Assembly: GCF_030268225.1 (NCBI RefSeq)
Contig: NZ_BSQG01000003.1
Coordinates: forward strand, 282,991 to 346,990
DNA length: 64,000 nucleotides
Direction of reading: 5' to 3'
Source: Nocardiopsis ansamitocini
GTDB taxonomy: Bacteria; Actinomycetota; Actinomycetes; Streptosporangiales; Streptosporangiaceae
In this document: piece after piece, positions 49,262-58,525 of the stretch
How positions within the stretch are numbered: the first letter of the stretch is position 1
Layout of the letters: each line of letters opens with the position of its first letter
Notes under the pieces: model-generated
The model's input: the letters and a program-made list of their open reading frames with translations, nothing else
Databases searched by the model: none
What the model was told of the DNA's origin: nothing
Program-made: the position numbers and the translations under genes

Positions 49262-49786
49262 ATGGATTCCGCCGCAGATGACGCCATCCGCGCGTCCTTC
49301 GTCAACTGCTCGAAAGGCGAGGCACGCCGCCTCAACCTGCCCACGGCCTTTCCCGAGACGCCCTGGCCCGACCTGGACTTCCTGGGGTGGCGCGATCCGG
49401 GGGCGCCTGATCGCGGCTACCTCGTGGTCGAACGTGACGGACGGCTGACGGGGTTCACGCTCCGGGTACCGCCGAGAGTGAACCGCAGCCTCACCAACAC
49501 GGCCCTCTGCTCGATCTGTCTGACCGGCCACTCCGGATCGGGGGTCTCCCTGCTCACCGCGCCCAAGGTCGGCGCCGCGGGACGCCAGGGCAACACGGTC
49601 GGGGTCTACATGTGCGACGACCTCGCCTGCTCCCTCTACGTTCGAGGCAAGAAGAAATCCGCGCGGGTCAAGAAGTACGAGGAGTCCCTCACCGAGGGGG
49701 AGCGGATCATCCGGCTCCGCACCAACCTGGACCTCTTCCTGGACCGGGTCATGGATCTGCCCGCCCCCTCCACGGCCGCACGCTGA
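49262..49786 (+). CDS. FBP-domain (FusB/FusC-like, EF-G-binding) protein
   Basis: 174 aa. The start DDAIRASFVNCSKGEARRLN and the block GVYMCDDLACSLYVRGKKK match the FBP C-terminal treble-clef zinc finger. Its metal ligands are CSIC (about 83-86) and CDDLAC (about 118-123). FusB-type proteins bind EF-G and release it from stalled ribosomes, giving fusidic acid resistance in staphylococci; the actinobacterial role is less clear. ATG 49262 is fixed by the -10 element. Divergent from the MFS transporter. Confidence 0.83.
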   Translation: MDSAADDAIRASFVNCSKGEARRLNLPTAFPETPWPDLDFLGWRDPGAPDRGYLVVERDGRLTGFTLRVPPRVNRSLTNTALCSICLTGHSGSGVSLLTAPKVGAAGRQGNTVGVYMCDDLACSLYVRGKKKSARVKKYEESLTEGERIIRLRTNLDLFLDRVMDLPAPSTAAR

Positions 49787-49811
49787 CAACCGGGGGTGCG
49801 TCGGCGCTGGA

Positions 49812-50615
49812 TCAGCGCTCCGGCGGAGCGAGCGGTGGCCCGGGGCGGCCCCGCCTGACCGGCATCATGGGAGCCGAAACCGAGCCGTCCACGAAGTCCA
49901 GTGCCAGGGACGCGCACAGCTCCGGCCGTTCGAACACGAGCGTGTGGGAGGTCCCGGGCACCACGGCCAACTCGGATCGGGGGATCGCCCGGTACATCGC
50001 CACGGCGTGTTCCAGAGCGACGATGTCGTCGTCGGCGACCATCACCTGCACCGCCACGGCAACGTGTGCCAGGTCGTCGACCGTGAGGGTGGGCCCCTCG
50101 ACGGCCATCCGCATGACTTTGGCGGCCACCACCGGAAGGTGCTCCACACCGTCCGGGGACACCTCCCCGTAGGCGTTCACGATCAGGTCGGGCAGTCCGG
50201 CGGGTTCTCCCGACGTGTCGTCGAGTATTCCCGGCACGGTCCCCTCGTGGTGGAAGACCCCGCTGATGGCGACCGCACGACGCACCAAGTCGGGACGCAG
50301 CAACGCGACCTGCAACGCAACGGTCGCCCCGTCGCTGTAACCGACGAGATGGGCCGGGCCGTTCACCACGCTCTCCAGGAAAGCGATCGTGTCGTGCGCC
50401 ATCAGCGCGTAACTCATCGGTCCCTCGACATCTGGAGTGCGGCCATGGCCGCGCCGATCCGGGCGAAACACCCGGTATCGCGTGGCGAACTCCCCGACCA
50501 CGCCGTCGAAGTCGCGAGAATCGCCCAGCCCGCCGTGCAGCATCACCAGAGGTTCACCCGCACCGTGTTCCGCGTACCAGGTGTGCACGTCCCCCAGTCG
50601 CACCTGCGCCGCCAT
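49812..50615 (-). CDS. Alpha/beta hydrolase
   Basis: 267 aa. LVMLHGGLGDSRDFDGVVGE holds the oxyanion HGG motif, HLVGYSDGATVALQVAL the nucleophile Ser (GYSDG), VMVADDDIVALEHAV the acid Asp region and VVPGTSHTLVFERPE the catalytic His. The residues around them fit the epoxide-hydrolase/3-oxoadipate enol-lactonase-like branch, but the substrate is unknown. ATG 50615 has AAAGGGG 5 nt upstream, ruling out the longer frame. Confidence 0.87.
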   Translation of the reverse strand: MAAQVRLGDVHTWYAEHGAGEPLVMLHGGLGDSRDFDGVVGEFATRYRVFRPDRRGHGRTPDVEGPMSYALMAHDTIAFLESVVNGPAHLVGYSDGATVALQVALLRPDLVRRAVAISGVFHHEGTVPGILDDTSGEPAGLPDLIVNAYGEVSPDGVEHLPVVAAKVMRMAVEGPTLTVDDLAHVAVAVQVMVADDDIVALEHAVAMYRAIPRSELAVVPGTSHTLVFERPELCASLALDFVDGSVSAPMMPVRRGRPGPPLAPPER

Positions 50616-50698
50616 ACCGCCCCTTTCCTCGACCGACTGTCGTCCGGACCCCATCCAACCCCTCGGATGTGACGGTTTCCTGTCGGCAGAAGCAGGGC

Positions 50699-51532
50699 CT
50701 AGCGTTGCGCACCGCGCTGGCGGGCCGCTTCGTAGAGGATGACGGTGGCGGCGTTCGCCGCGTTGAGCGAACTCGCCGAGCCGGTCATGGGAATACGGAC
50801 CATGGTGTCGCACGCCTCACGCCATGCAGCGCTGAGCCCGGAGGTCTCGTTGCCGATCAGCAGCAGACTCGGACCGGTGAGGTCGTGATCGGAGATGTCG
50901 GCGTCGCCGTCCTCGTCCGTACCGACCAGGGACAGCGCGACCCCCCGGGCCCGGATCTCCTCGACCCAGGCGAGTACCTCTTTGGCGGACGGCGCGCGTA
51001 CCACCGGCGTGGCGAACAGCGATCCTGTGCTGGCCCGCACCGCCTTGGGGTCGTAAGGGTCGGCGGCATGTCCGCTCACGATGACCCCGGACCCGCCGAA
51101 GGCATCCACCGAGCGCATGATCGTGCCGATGTTGCCCGGACTGGTCGGGCGGTCGAACACCGCGCCCAGGAAGTCCGGCCCCACCGTGATCCGGGACAGT
51201 TCGTCGGAGGGCATGGCGACCACGGCCAGCAGCTCCGGAGTCTGATCGGCGCCGTCCTTCTCCCCGAGCTCGCGCAGCAGCTCGGGCGACATCGCCACGT
51301 GCTGGGCACCCGAGACCTCGTACAGGATGTCCTCGGCCCACCGTGACAGCGACCGGTCCATGTCGTAGAGGACGGCGCGCACCGGCCACCGGTACTCCAC
51401 CGCCAACGAGATCGGCCGCACCCCCTGCACCAGGAACTCGCCCGCGCGCTGGCGCTTGGTCCGGTTGGACAAGAGCGCCTGCCACTGCTGGAAGGCGGCG
51501 TTGCGCGCCGTCACCCGCAGATCCCTGCCCAC
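50699..51532 (-). CDS. TrmH/SpoU family RNA 2'-O-methyltransferase
   Basis: 277 aa SPOUT methyltransferase. The N-terminal substrate-binding part (QWQALLSNRTKRQRAGEFLV) is followed by motif 1 TSPGNIGTIMRSVDAFG, motif 2 SLLLIGNETSGLS and motif 3 RIPMTGSASSLNAANAATVI, which form the trefoil knot and S-adenosylmethionine site. It methylates a ribose in tRNA or rRNA; some actinomycete relatives give thiopeptide resistance. Start is GTG 51532. The hydrolase gene follows 83 bp downstream. Confidence 0.9.
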   Translation of the reverse strand: MGRDLRVTARNAAFQQWQALLSNRTKRQRAGEFLVQGVRPISLAVEYRWPVRAVLYDMDRSLSRWAEDILYEVSGAQHVAMSPELLRELGEKDGADQTPELLAVVAMPSDELSRITVGPDFLGAVFDRPTSPGNIGTIMRSVDAFGGSGVIVSGHAADPYDPKAVRASTGSLFATPVVRAPSAKEVLAWVEEIRARGVALSLVGTDEDGDADISDHDLTGPSLLLIGNETSGLSAAWREACDTMVRIPMTGSASSLNAANAATVILYEAARQRGAQR

Positions 51533-51618
51533 GGTTCACCATCACTCTCGACCCGCTGCCCCGGCCCGTTCACCGGACCCTTTCGCGCCAGCATCCCATC
51601 TCCGGCGCGGTGCCCGGG

Positions 51619-52080
51619 TCATTCGGTCGGGGACCCCAGCAGGTGGGCGCGCTCCTCCTCGCCCAACCGGCGAATCGCCTGGGTCTCCAGGTCGAAGCCG
51701 ACCAGCACCGAACGGGCCCGCAGATAGACGTGGTCGTCGTCGAGGATCTCGTACTCCAGGGTGAAACTGGCGTTCTTGACCTCGGTCACCCAGGTCTCCA
51801 CCCGCACCGGTTCGCGGCGCAGTTGCAGGGGACGCACGTAGTCGACCTCGTGCCGGGCCACCACCAGGCTGCCGAAGGGCGGACCGCCGTCCACGTCCCA
51901 GCGCAGGAAGGAGACGCGGGCGTCCTCCAGGTAGGTGAGCATCCGCACGTTGTTGACGTGGTTGAGCGGGTCGAGATCGGCGAAGCGGATGTGCGCGAGG
52001 TGCACGTGTCGCCTGCTCCGTGCCGTTTTAGCCTCGGGCCCGCTCCCGTTCCTGCCCGCTGTTGCCGTTGCCACCTGCAT
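51619..52080 (-). CDS. Acyl-CoA thioesterase (4HBT/YbgC-like hotdog)
   Basis: 153 aa. HVHLAHIRFADLDPLNHVNN contains the hotdog catalytic Asp and the NHVNN motif of 4-hydroxybenzoyl-CoA-type thioesterases; YEILDDDHVYLRARSVLVGF is the last strand pair. It hydrolyses an acyl-CoA of unknown chain. Start is ATG 52080 or, equally plausible, GTG 52074, which has AGGAG 9 nt upstream. Minus strand, downstream of the prolyl oligopeptidase behind a hairpin. Confidence 0.87.
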   Translation of the reverse strand: MQVATATAGRNGSGPEAKTARSRRHVHLAHIRFADLDPLNHVNNVRMLTYLEDARVSFLRWDVDGGPPFGSLVVARHEVDYVRPLQLRREPVRVETWVTEVKNASFTLEYEILDDDHVYLRARSVLVGFDLETQAIRRLGEEERAHLLGSPTE

Positions 52081-52156
52081 CCGCTCCTATCCGTCCTCGG
52101 TCGGCGTCGACCCGATTGTGCCAACCGCGCACCTCGCAGCCGTGGCCGGGTGCGGT

Positions 52157-52188
52157 GGGCCGCGCGTCGTCCACGCTACGCGCGGCCC
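52157..52188 (-). terminator. Hairpin terminator after the S9 peptidase gene
   Basis: GGGCCGCGCGT and ACGCGCGGCCC form a perfect 11-bp stem with a 10-nt loop, beginning 8 bp after the peptidase stop on the minus strand. Confidence 0.75.
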
Positions 52189-52196
52189 ATGAGCGG

Positions 52197-54308
52197 TCAG
52201 ACCGTCGGTTCGGCACTCCCGGCAATCACCAGACCGGTGTGATGGGCCAGGAAGGACAGCTGGTCGGCACTCAGCCGGACACTGCGGCTGACCGACCTGG
52301 AGCTGTGCCCGACCTCCGCCTCCCGGCGCAGCAGCACCGGAGCACGGTCCCTGGGTGCGCTCGTGGCGTGCTGTAGTGCCGCGCACATCTTGCGAGCGTG
52401 CAACGGGTCCACGCGGGTGTCGTTGTCGAACACGGTGAACAGGGTCGCCGGGTAGGCAGTGCCTTCGAGAACGTTGTGGTAAGGGGAGTAGGCGAGCAGC
52501 CAGGCGAGGGCGGCGGGGTCCTCGGCGCTTCCGTACTCCACGTTCCACAGTTGGCCCAGTCCGAACCGCTCGTAACGCACCATGTCCAGCAGCGGGGCAG
52601 AGCAGACCGCGGCCGTGTAGAGGTCGGGGCGCTGGGTGACGGCGGCACCGACCAGCAGCCCGCCGTTGCTGCCACCCATCACCGCGAGCCGGTCGGCAGT
52701 GGTGACGCCGGTGGCGATCAGATGCTCGGCCGCGGCATGGCAGTCGTCGAAGACGTTCTGCTTGTTGGCGAGCATGCCGCCCCGGTGCCACTCCTCGCCC
52801 TCTTCGAGACCGCCGCGCAGGTTGGCGATGGCATACACGCCGCCCGCCCGTACCCAGGACAGCACCGATGCGGAGTAGCCGGGGGTCAGCGAGATCGAGA
52901 AGCCGCCGTAGCCGTACAGCACGGTCGGCAGCGGACCCTCGGCACCGGGCGGTGACATCACCAGCATCCGTACCTGCGTGCCGTCGGCAGAGGTGTAGGT
53001 GACCTGCTCGGTGCGGACCTCGGGGAGGTCGAGGCCGGTCCGGGGGCCCCGCCAGGCCACGACCTGGTCGGTGCGCAGGTCATAGCGGTACACCTGGGAG
53101 GGGGTGGTGTTGTCGGTGTACCCGAACCACGCCTCGCTCCCGCCCTCCGGGCGTGTGACGAGGCCGCCCACCGATCCCAGGCCGGGCAGTGCGATCGCGC
53201 CCAGCCTGCTGCCGGAGACAAGGTCGTGCCGGCTCACCTCGCTGATCGCGTGGCGCTGCCAGCTGACCAGCAACGCCGATTCCTCTTGGTCGGGGCCGTC
53301 GACGACGGCGTAGTCGCTGAGCACCGCGTCGGGGTCGGTCGCCACGAGGGTGCGCCAGTCCTGATATCCGGGGGCGGTCGGATCGGCCACGCACAGCCGT
53401 CCCCGCGGTGCGTCGCGATCGGTGAACAGGTACAGCCGGCCGTCGCGTCCGACGCGCGGAGAGACCTCGGCGTCCACTCCCTCCTGGATGGTCTGCCATC
53501 GGGGGGACGCCACCGGAGCCGCGGTCAGGTCGGCGATCCAGGCGTCGTTGCGCGGGGCGGTGCCGGGGGAGGCGGTCAACACCAGCCAGCGTCCGTCCCA
53601 GCTCACCGACAGCCCGTAGTACTCGGTTTTGTCCCGGCCCTCTCCGAAGACGAGTACGTCCTCGGAGACGGGGGTGCCCACCCGGTGCAGGTAGACCCGT
53701 CGGTGGTACTGCTCCTCGCCTTCCGGAACCGAACCGGGGGCGAGCCTGCGAACGTAGTAGAAGGCGTCCTCGCCGGCCAGCCAGGCGATGGGGGAGTAGG
53801 AGCAGCGGTCGATCGGACCGTCGACGACCGTGCCGCTGGCGACGTCCATCACCCGCAGCATCGACTGTTCGTTGCCGCCCTCGGAGAGTTGGTAGGCCAG
53901 TAGCCGCCCGTCGCGATCGGGACGCCAGGAGTCCAGCGTGGTGGTCCCGTCGGGCGCGAGTTCCGTGGGGTCGATCAACACACGCTCGGTTCCCCCGGCG
54001 TCAACGTGGTAGAGCACTCCGTGCTCCTGTTCGGCGCTGCGCCGGGTGAACAGGTGCTGTTCGCCACGCCAGACCGGGGTGCCGACGTAGCCCGCGCGCA
54101 GCAGTGACTGGACCTGGTCGCCGAACCACCGCGTCGCGGGCCAACCGCGTGCGGTTTCGGCGAAAAGGGCGTCTTGTGCCCGCGCCCATTCCTTCGTGGC
54201 GGTCGAGTCGGCGTCCTCCAGCCAACGGTAGGGATCACGGACGTGATGGCCGTGCGATTCCTCGATGAGGTTCTCTCGGATCGCGTCGGGATAACGGGCT
54301 TCAGACAT
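52197..54308 (-). CDS. Prolyl oligopeptidase family serine peptidase (S9A)
   Basis: 703 aa, normal for cytosolic S9A enzymes; no signal peptide. The N-terminus [20 protein letters not shown] leads into a seven-bladed propeller, then the alpha/beta hydrolase domain with [20 protein letters not shown], nucleophile [13 protein letters not shown], acid in [14 protein letters not shown] and His in EVGHSSR. It cleaves short peptides after proline. ATG 54308 is preceded by TAGAGT at 7 nt (leaderless), so the longer start is dropped. Divergent from the HNH gene. Confidence 0.92.
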   Translation of the reverse strand: MSEARYPDAIRENLIEESHGHHVRDPYRWLEDADSTATKEWARAQDALFAETARGWPATRWFGDQVQSLLRAGYVGTPVWRGEQHLFTRRSAEQEHGVLYHVDAGGTERVLIDPTELAPDGTTTLDSWRPDRDGRLLAYQLSEGGNEQSMLRVMDVASGTVVDGPIDRCSYSPIAWLAGEDAFYYVRRLAPGSVPEGEEQYHRRVYLHRVGTPVSEDVLVFGEGRDKTEYYGLSVSWDGRWLVLTASPGTAPRNDAWIADLTAAPVASPRWQTIQEGVDAEVSPRVGRDGRLYLFTDRDAPRGRLCVADPTAPGYQDWRTLVATDPDAVLSDYAVVDGPDQEESALLVSWQRHAISEVSRHDLVSGSRLGAIALPGLGSVGGLVTRPEGGSEAWFGYTDNTTPSQVYRYDLRTDQVVAWRGPRTGLDLPEVRTEQVTYTSADGTQVRMLVMSPPGAEGPLPTVLYGYGGFSISLTPGYSASVLSWVRAGGVYAIANLRGGLEEGEEWHRGGMLANKQNVFDDCHAAAEHLIATGVTTADRLAVMGGSNGGLLVGAAVTQRPDLYTAAVCSAPLLDMVRYERFGLGQLWNVEYGSAEDPAALAWLLAYSPYHNVLEGTAYPATLFTVFDNDTRVDPLHARKMCAALQHATSAPRDRAPVLLRREAEVGHSSRSVSRSVRLSADQLSFLAHHTGLVIAGSAEPTV

Positions 54309-54490
54309 GAGGTGAACTCTAGCGATCACGTACAGACACAGAACATCGCAAAAGTACGACCCGACGGGAGTTGATCGATTTCACGCGGTTTTTCGCGACC
54401 CGAAGGAAAATAGGGTGGCGGTGACCAGGTCCGACCAAGCAAACTGATTGCGGGACGTTACTCGGCGGGAACCACCCACGGGAGGTCCGT
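54309..54490. other. Divergent promoter region between S9 peptidase and HNH genes
   Basis: AT-richer than its surroundings. It holds the S9 -10 element and, rightward, TAGGGT at 54411-54416, a likely -10 for the HNH transcript, which would then carry a leader of about 190 nt. Confidence 0.45.
54316..54321 (-). promoter_or_regulatory. -10 element of the S9 peptidase gene (TAGAGT)
   Basis: Seven nt separate TAGAGT from ATG 54308 on the minus strand. Confidence 0.45.
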
Positions 54491-54613
54491 GTGGCAACGC
54501 GAAGAGCACCGGTCGTCTGGCCGGTCCATAGGGAGGTCTCCTGGCTTGCCGACAGGCACGCCGGGGATGAGACACGGGTCGTCGGCTCGCCGGCGACCCG
54601 GAGACTGACGTGA
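54491..54613 (+). CDS. Possible 40-aa small ORF overlapping the HNH start
   Basis: GTG 54491 follows GGGAGG by 5 nt, and its TGA overlaps the HNH GTG (GTGA), the coupling pattern of operon genes here. The peptide starts MATRRAPVVWPVHREVSW. Codon use is poor (several AGA/AGG, 78% G/C third positions), so it may be fortuitous or only a translated leader. Confidence 0.25.
   Translation: MATRRAPVVWPVHREVSWLADRHAGDETRVVGSPATRRLT
54576..54599 (+). promoter_or_regulatory. Hairpin abutting the HNH ribosome binding site
   Basis: GGGTCG-TCGGC pairs with GCCGG-CGACCC (one G-T wobble) with a 2-nt loop, ending 1 nt before GGAGAC, the HNH Shine-Dalgarno. It may tune translation. Confidence 0.3.
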
Positions 54614-55155
54614 GCGCCAGGCGCGGTACGGAGGGCGGCACAGCCAGCCGTCACGTGCTGCTGCTCAATGCCAGCTACGAACCACTGACGACCGTCCCGC
54701 TGCGCCGGGCGATTCTGCTGGTGCTGAGGGAAAAGGCCGAGGTCGTCCACGGCGATACCGCGGGGGCCATGCTGCATTCGGCCACCACGGCGTTGTCGGT
54801 GCCCTCGGTGATTCGACTGCATCGCTATATCCGGGTGCCCTACCGGCGCAGAGTACCGCTCACCCGGGTGGCACTGATGCGGCGCGACGGCCACCACTGC
54901 GCTTACTGCGAGAAGCGGGCCGAGACGATCGACCACGTCATTCCGCGTAGCAGGGGAGGCGCACATGTCTGGGAGAACGTCGTCGCCTCCTGCCGTGCGT
55001 GCAACCACAGAAAAGCCGACCGCCTCCTGGACGAACTCGGCTGGGAGCTGAACGTGACCCCCACGGTTCCCCGGGGAATGCACTGGAGGCTCATCAACGG
55101 CGAGCACCACGGCGACCCCCAATGGGCCCCTTACATGGCCAGAGCAGCGGCCTGA
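54610..55155 (+). CDS. HNH endonuclease family protein
   Basis: 181 aa. RHVLLLNASYEPLTTVPLRR is the conserved opening of actinobacterial HNH proteins. The His-Me finger is complete: CAYC (97-100), IDHVIPRSRGGAHVWENVVA, and CRACNHRKADRLL, with paired Cys for a structural zinc. The family is very common and usually has no known restriction partner; a repair or nicking role is possible but unproven. GTG 54610 has GGAGAC 4-5 nt upstream and a hairpin just before it. Confidence 0.88.
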   Translation: MSARRGTEGGTASRHVLLLNASYEPLTTVPLRRAILLVLREKAEVVHGDTAGAMLHSATTALSVPSVIRLHRYIRVPYRRRVPLTRVALMRRDGHHCAYCEKRAETIDHVIPRSRGGAHVWENVVASCRACNHRKADRLLDELGWELNVTPTVPRGMHWRLINGEHHGDPQWAPYMARAAA

Positions 55156-55248
55156 CCGCCAGCGCCCGGGTTCGGGTCAGGGTCCCACCCCGACCCCGGG
55201 ACGCGTAGCGCCCCCCCGAACGACCGATGGTCGTCCACGCCGTCCCCG

Positions 55249-55254
55249 TATCCT
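55249..55254 (+). promoter_or_regulatory. -10 element of the zinc-ribbon gene (TATCCT)
   Basis: TATCCT lies 6 nt before ATG 55261, consistent with a leaderless mRNA. Confidence 0.45.
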
Positions 55255-55260
55255 TGCTCC

Positions 55261-55464
55261 ATGCCTCGTTATGACTACCGCTGCCGCGCATGCGGCGAGA
55301 CTTTTGAACTGTCCCGCCCCATGGCGCAGTCCGGCGATCCCGCCACCTGCCCGCAGGGGCATCCCGACACCGTCAAACTGCTGTCCACCGTTGGGGTGGG
55401 CGGGGTCGCCCAGGCTCCGTCGGCCTCCGGCGGCGGATGCTGCGGGGGTGGCTGCTGCGGGTGA
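55261..55464 (+). CDS. FmdB family zinc ribbon protein
   Basis: 67 aa. PRYDYRCRACGETFELSRPM is the FmdB/CxxC start, then GDPATCPQGHPDTVKLLSTV completes the zinc ribbon (second pair C-x2-H rather than C-x2-C). The tail GGGCCGGGCCG is a Gly/Cys repeat seen in many relatives. Function unknown; associated with formamidase regulation only by name. Confidence 0.88.
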   Translation: MPRYDYRCRACGETFELSRPMAQSGDPATCPQGHPDTVKLLSTVGVGGVAQAPSASGGGCCGGGCCG

Positions 55465-55511
55465 GCGCGTCCCGACCCGGGCCGGGGAACACGCACCGGT
55501 TCCGACCGCGG

Positions 55512-55533
55512 GGCCGGGGCGTGTGCCCCGGCC
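55512..55533. terminator. Bidirectional hairpin between zinc ribbon and ilvD
   Basis: GGCCGGGGC and GCCCCGGCC form a perfect 9-bp stem around GTGT between the two convergent stops. Confidence 0.65.
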
Positions 55534-55548
55534 GCACCTCGTCGGGTG

Positions 55549-57420
55549 TCAGGGGCGGGGCGCTTCGACCTGGCTGACGTCGCGGGCGGCCCCGGTCGAG
55601 GCGGAGGTCGCCATCGCGGCGTAGGCGCGCAGAGCAGCGGTCACGGTGCGCTGACGATCGCGGGGACGAAAGCCTCCCAGTTCCTTGCCCAGGCGCTCAC
55701 GGCGCTCGTTGAGCTCCTCCTCGGAGACCTCCAGCACGATCCCGCGGTTGGGGATGTCGATGGTGATCACGTCGCCGTCCTCGACCAGGGCGATGTCGCC
55801 GCCCGCCGCCGCCTCGGGGGAGACGTGTCCGATGGAGAGCCCCGAGGTGCCCCCGGAGAAGCGCCCGTCGGTGATCAGTGCGCAGGCCTTGCCCAGCCCA
55901 CGGCCCTTGAGGAAGCTCGTGGGGTAGAGCATCTCCTGCATACCGGGGCCGCCCTTGGGGCCCTCGTAGCGGATGACGACGACGTCACCGGCTCCGACCC
56001 GCTTGTTGAGGATGCCGTCCACGGCGTCGTCCTGGCTCTCGAACACCCTGGCCGGGCCGCTGAAGGTCCACAGCTCCTCCTCCACGCCCGCGGTCTTGAC
56101 GATCGCGCCGGCGGGGGCGAGGTTGCCGGTGAGTACCGCGAGGCCGCCGTCCTTGGTGTAGGCGTGCTCGACCGAGCGGATGCATCCTTCCTCGCGGTCG
56201 TAGTCCAGCGTGTCCCAGAGCACCGACTGGGAGTATGCCTTGGTGGTCCGTTTGCCGCCCGGCGCCGCGTGGAACAGCTCCACGGCCTCGGGGAGCACCG
56301 TCGGGGAAGCGATGTCCCACTTGGCGATGAACTCGCCGATGCTCGTACCGTGCACGGTGGGCCGGCTGGTGTCCAGCAGCCCGCCGCGGGCCAGTTCGCC
56401 CAGGATGGACGGGATTCCGCCGGCTCGGTGCACGTCCTCGATGTGGTACTTCTCGGTGTTGGGAGCCACCTTGCACAGGCACGGGACCTTGCGCGACAGT
56501 GCGTCGATCTCCTCCAGGCCGAAGCCCACCTTCGCCTCGGTGGCCGCGGCGAGCAGGTGCAGGATGGTGTTGGTCGACCCGCCCATGGCCACGTCCAGGG
56601 CCATCGCGTTGCCGAATGCCTCGGGGGTGGCGATGGACAGCGGCAGGACCGAGGAGTCGTCCTCCTCGTAGTAGCGCTTGGCCGCCTCCACCACCAGACG
56701 TCCGGCGTCCTCGTAGAGACGCTTGCGGGCGACGTGGGTGGCCAGGACCGTACCGTTTCCGGGCAGCGCCAGGCCGATCGCCTCGGTGAGGCAGTTCATC
56801 GAGTTGGCGGTGAACATGCCGGAGCAGGAGCCGCAGGTGGGGCAGGCGGCCTCTTCCATCTCGTCCAGTTCTGCCTGGGAGACGTTCTCGTCGGCCGCCG
56901 CGATCATCGGGTTGATCAGGTCGAGCTTGCGCACGGTGGTGGCAGAGCCGTTGACGACGGTGACCTTGCCGGCCTCCATCGGGCCGCCGGAGACGAACAC
57001 GGTGGGGATGTTGAGGCGCAGTGCTGCCAGCAGCATGCCCGGGGTGATCTTGTCGCAGTTGGAGACGCACACCAGTGCGTCGGCGCAGTGCGCACTGACC
57101 ATGTACTCCACGGCGTCTGCGATCAGTTCGCGACTGGGCAGGGAGTACAGCATTCCGCTGTGGCCCATCGCGATACCGTCGTCCACGGCGATCGTGTTGA
57201 ATTCGCGGGGCACGCCGCCGGCTTCCTTGACCGCACGCGCGACCACGTCGGCGACCTCGCGCAGGTGCACGTGGCCGGGCACGAACTCGGTGAAGCTGTT
57301 GGCGATGGCCACGATGGGCTTGCCGAAGTCCTCACGTTCGACGCCGGTGGCGCGCATGAGTGCGCGGGCACCGACCATGTTCCTGCCGTGGGTGACCGTG
57401 CGTGAGCGAAGCGCGGGCAT
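55549..57420 (-). CDS. ilvD: Dihydroxy-acid dehydratase IlvD
   Basis: 623 aa, matching the E. coli-type enzyme. It dehydrates 2,3-dihydroxy-isovalerate and -methylvalerate in valine/isoleucine synthesis using an Fe-S cluster. Cluster cysteines are in [20 protein letters not shown] and [19 protein letters not shown]; other family blocks are [36 protein letters not shown], and [23 protein letters not shown] 57420 has GGGAGC 6 nt upstream. A 150-nt leader upstream contains a possible Thr-rich peptide ORF and alternative hairpins. Confidence 0.96.
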   Translation of the reverse strand: MPALRSRTVTHGRNMVGARALMRATGVEREDFGKPIVAIANSFTEFVPGHVHLREVADVVARAVKEAGGVPREFNTIAVDDGIAMGHSGMLYSLPSRELIADAVEYMVSAHCADALVCVSNCDKITPGMLLAALRLNIPTVFVSGGPMEAGKVTVVNGSATTVRKLDLINPMIAAADENVSQAELDEMEEAACPTCGSCSGMFTANSMNCLTEAIGLALPGNGTVLATHVARKRLYEDAGRLVVEAAKRYYEEDDSSVLPLSIATPEAFGNAMALDVAMGGSTNTILHLLAAATEAKVGFGLEEIDALSRKVPCLCKVAPNTEKYHIEDVHRAGGIPSILGELARGGLLDTSRPTVHGTSIGEFIAKWDIASPTVLPEAVELFHAAPGGKRTTKAYSQSVLWDTLDYDREEGCIRSVEHAYTKDGGLAVLTGNLAPAGAIVKTAGVEEELWTFSGPARVFESQDDAVDGILNKRVGAGDVVVIRYEGPKGGPGMQEMLYPTSFLKGRGLGKACALITDGRFSGGTSGLSIGHVSPEAAAGGDIALVEDGDVITIDIPNRGIVLEVSEEELNERRERLGKELGGFRPRDRQRTVTAALRAYAAMATSASTGAARDVSQVEAPRP

Positions 57421-57448
57421 GTGATGTGCTCCCGTCGAGAAGAACCGG

Positions 57449-57515
57449 GACCAGCGGCGAGATCACCAGTGACGCCCGGCAGAGATCTGCGCGGACGGAG
57501 CCTCTTCGACTGGTC
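57449..57515 (-). promoter_or_regulatory. Possible attenuator-like alternative hairpins upstream of ilvD
   Basis: On the minus strand the segment GACCAGT (57509-57515) can pair with ACTGGT at 57465-57470 or with CTGGTC at 57449-57454, so the two stems exclude each other. They lie between the putative leader peptide and the ilvD start. Stems are only 6 bp. Confidence 0.25.
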
Positions 57516-57535
57516 TCCCGCCGTGGGATCGGGGC

Positions 57536-57568
57536 TTACGTTGTGGTTCTCCTGATGGTAGCCCCCAT
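57536..57568 (-). CDS. Possible ilvD leader peptide (10 aa)
   Basis: ATG 57568 to TAA 57536 encodes MGATIRRTTT, with four Thr and one Ile codon in ten. This resembles thr/ilv attenuator leaders in composition. The ribosome binding site is weak (GAGCACTCG). It lies 115 nt upstream of ilvD on the same strand. Confidence 0.25.
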   Translation of the reverse strand: MGATIRRTTT

Positions 57569-57620
57569 GGTCGAGTGCTCGTGTCTCGATCTGGAAGATC
57601 AAAAGTCCGAATAATGAGAC

Positions 57621-57642
57621 GGGGCGGCGCGTGCGCCGCCCC
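57621..57642. terminator. Hairpin with flanking A/T run downstream of the NERD gene
   Basis: GGGGCGGCGC and GCGCCGCCCC form a perfect 10-bp stem with a GT loop. On the plus strand it is followed by GGGATTTTTTTC, a rare intrinsic-type U-tract; on the minus strand by CATTATTC. It would end NERD transcription and block antisense readthrough. Confidence 0.7.
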
Positions 57643-57690
57643 GGGATTTTTTTCGGAAGGTGGGTCGGTCGGAGTGGATGGGGACGAACG

Positions 57691-58512
57691 TCAGTAACGG
57701 GGCGGAAGTACGCGTTGGGCCGCCGTGTAGATCTCGTCGATCTCCCGTTCGCTGAGTCGGTCCTTTCCGCTGCGCAGCCACTTGCGCACCTTGGTACCGG
57801 TGATGATGTCCACGCCGCGAAGCCGGTGGCTGTCCCACGGCATGGTGGGCCCGTAGATCGCCAATGACGCGCGAACCTTGATCTCGCGGCCCAACTCCTT
57901 GCTGATGAGCCGTTCCGCGTTGCGCGCCTCGGCGAGTGCCTCGTCGATGCGCTCGTTCTTGGAGAACCGCCCGTGATAGAGCTTCTCCAGCTTGTTGCGC
58001 AACGGAAGACGCTTGTCCCAGGACTCGGAGTCGATTGCGAACGCGCCGCGCCGGCCCACGATGAAGTGGTCGATCTGGCCGTTGCCGTCCTGGATGCCAC
58101 GGGCGTGCAGGGTGCGGTAGCCGAACCGCTGCATCATCTTGAGCTGTGCCTCGGTGCGGCGCTGCGCTGCTGAGGGCTTGCGCCATTGCGGCACTTCCGA
58201 CTGCCGTCGGGAGGAGTGCACAGCCATGGCGACCAGCACCGCGACCGCTGCCGTGGCACCGATCCGCCAGTCCGAGACGACGAGGCCGATGAGTGTGCCG
58301 GCCGCGGCGCAGGAAAACCCGCGAATCAGCCAGCGTCGAGCGACTCCGGGCCGGAGCAGGGCTCGGTAGGTCGAGCGGGCGGCGTCCTTGGGGTCCTTCG
58401 ACCGACCGTTTCCGGAGTGGGCGATGAAGGGCGACGTTGACGACCGGGAGGACCGACTGCCCTTGTCGGCGCTCTGGTCCGTGCTCTGCTGGGTGCTTGT
58501 TGCCGATTCCAC
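57691..58512 (-). CDS. NERD (nuclease-related) domain membrane protein
   Basis: 273 aa. A Ser/Thr-rich N-terminus (about 60 residues) precedes two membrane helices around WLIRGFSCAAAGTLIGLVV and IGATAAVAVLVAMAVH. The NERD core follows: RTLHARGIQDGNGQIDHFIV then GRRGAFAIDSESWDKR, where the D/E-x-D-x-K nuclease-like acids lie, though K is not in the usual place. NERD proteins are thought to process nucleic acids, but no activity is established. GTG 58512 lies 7 nt after TACGCT (leaderless). Confidence 0.8.
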   Translation of the reverse strand: MESATSTQQSTDQSADKGSRSSRSSTSPFIAHSGNGRSKDPKDAARSTYRALLRPGVARRWLIRGFSCAAAGTLIGLVVSDWRIGATAAVAVLVAMAVHSSRRQSEVPQWRKPSAAQRRTEAQLKMMQRFGYRTLHARGIQDGNGQIDHFIVGRRGAFAIDSESWDKRLPLRNKLEKLYHGRFSKNERIDEALAEARNAERLISKELGREIKVRASLAIYGPTMPWDSHRLRGVDIITGTKVRKWLRSGKDRLSEREIDEIYTAAQRVLPPRY

Positions 58513-58519
58513 AAATCTG

Positions 58520-58525
58520 AGCGTA
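58520..58525 (-). promoter_or_regulatory. -10 element of the NERD gene (TACGCT)
   Basis: TACGCT is 7 nt upstream of GTG 58512 on the minus strand. Confidence 0.45.

Noticed and set aside
54421-54447. 8-codon ORF (MTRSDQAN) right after TAGGGT upstream of the HNH gene
   Set aside because: Too short, with no codon bias or amino-acid pattern of an attenuator.
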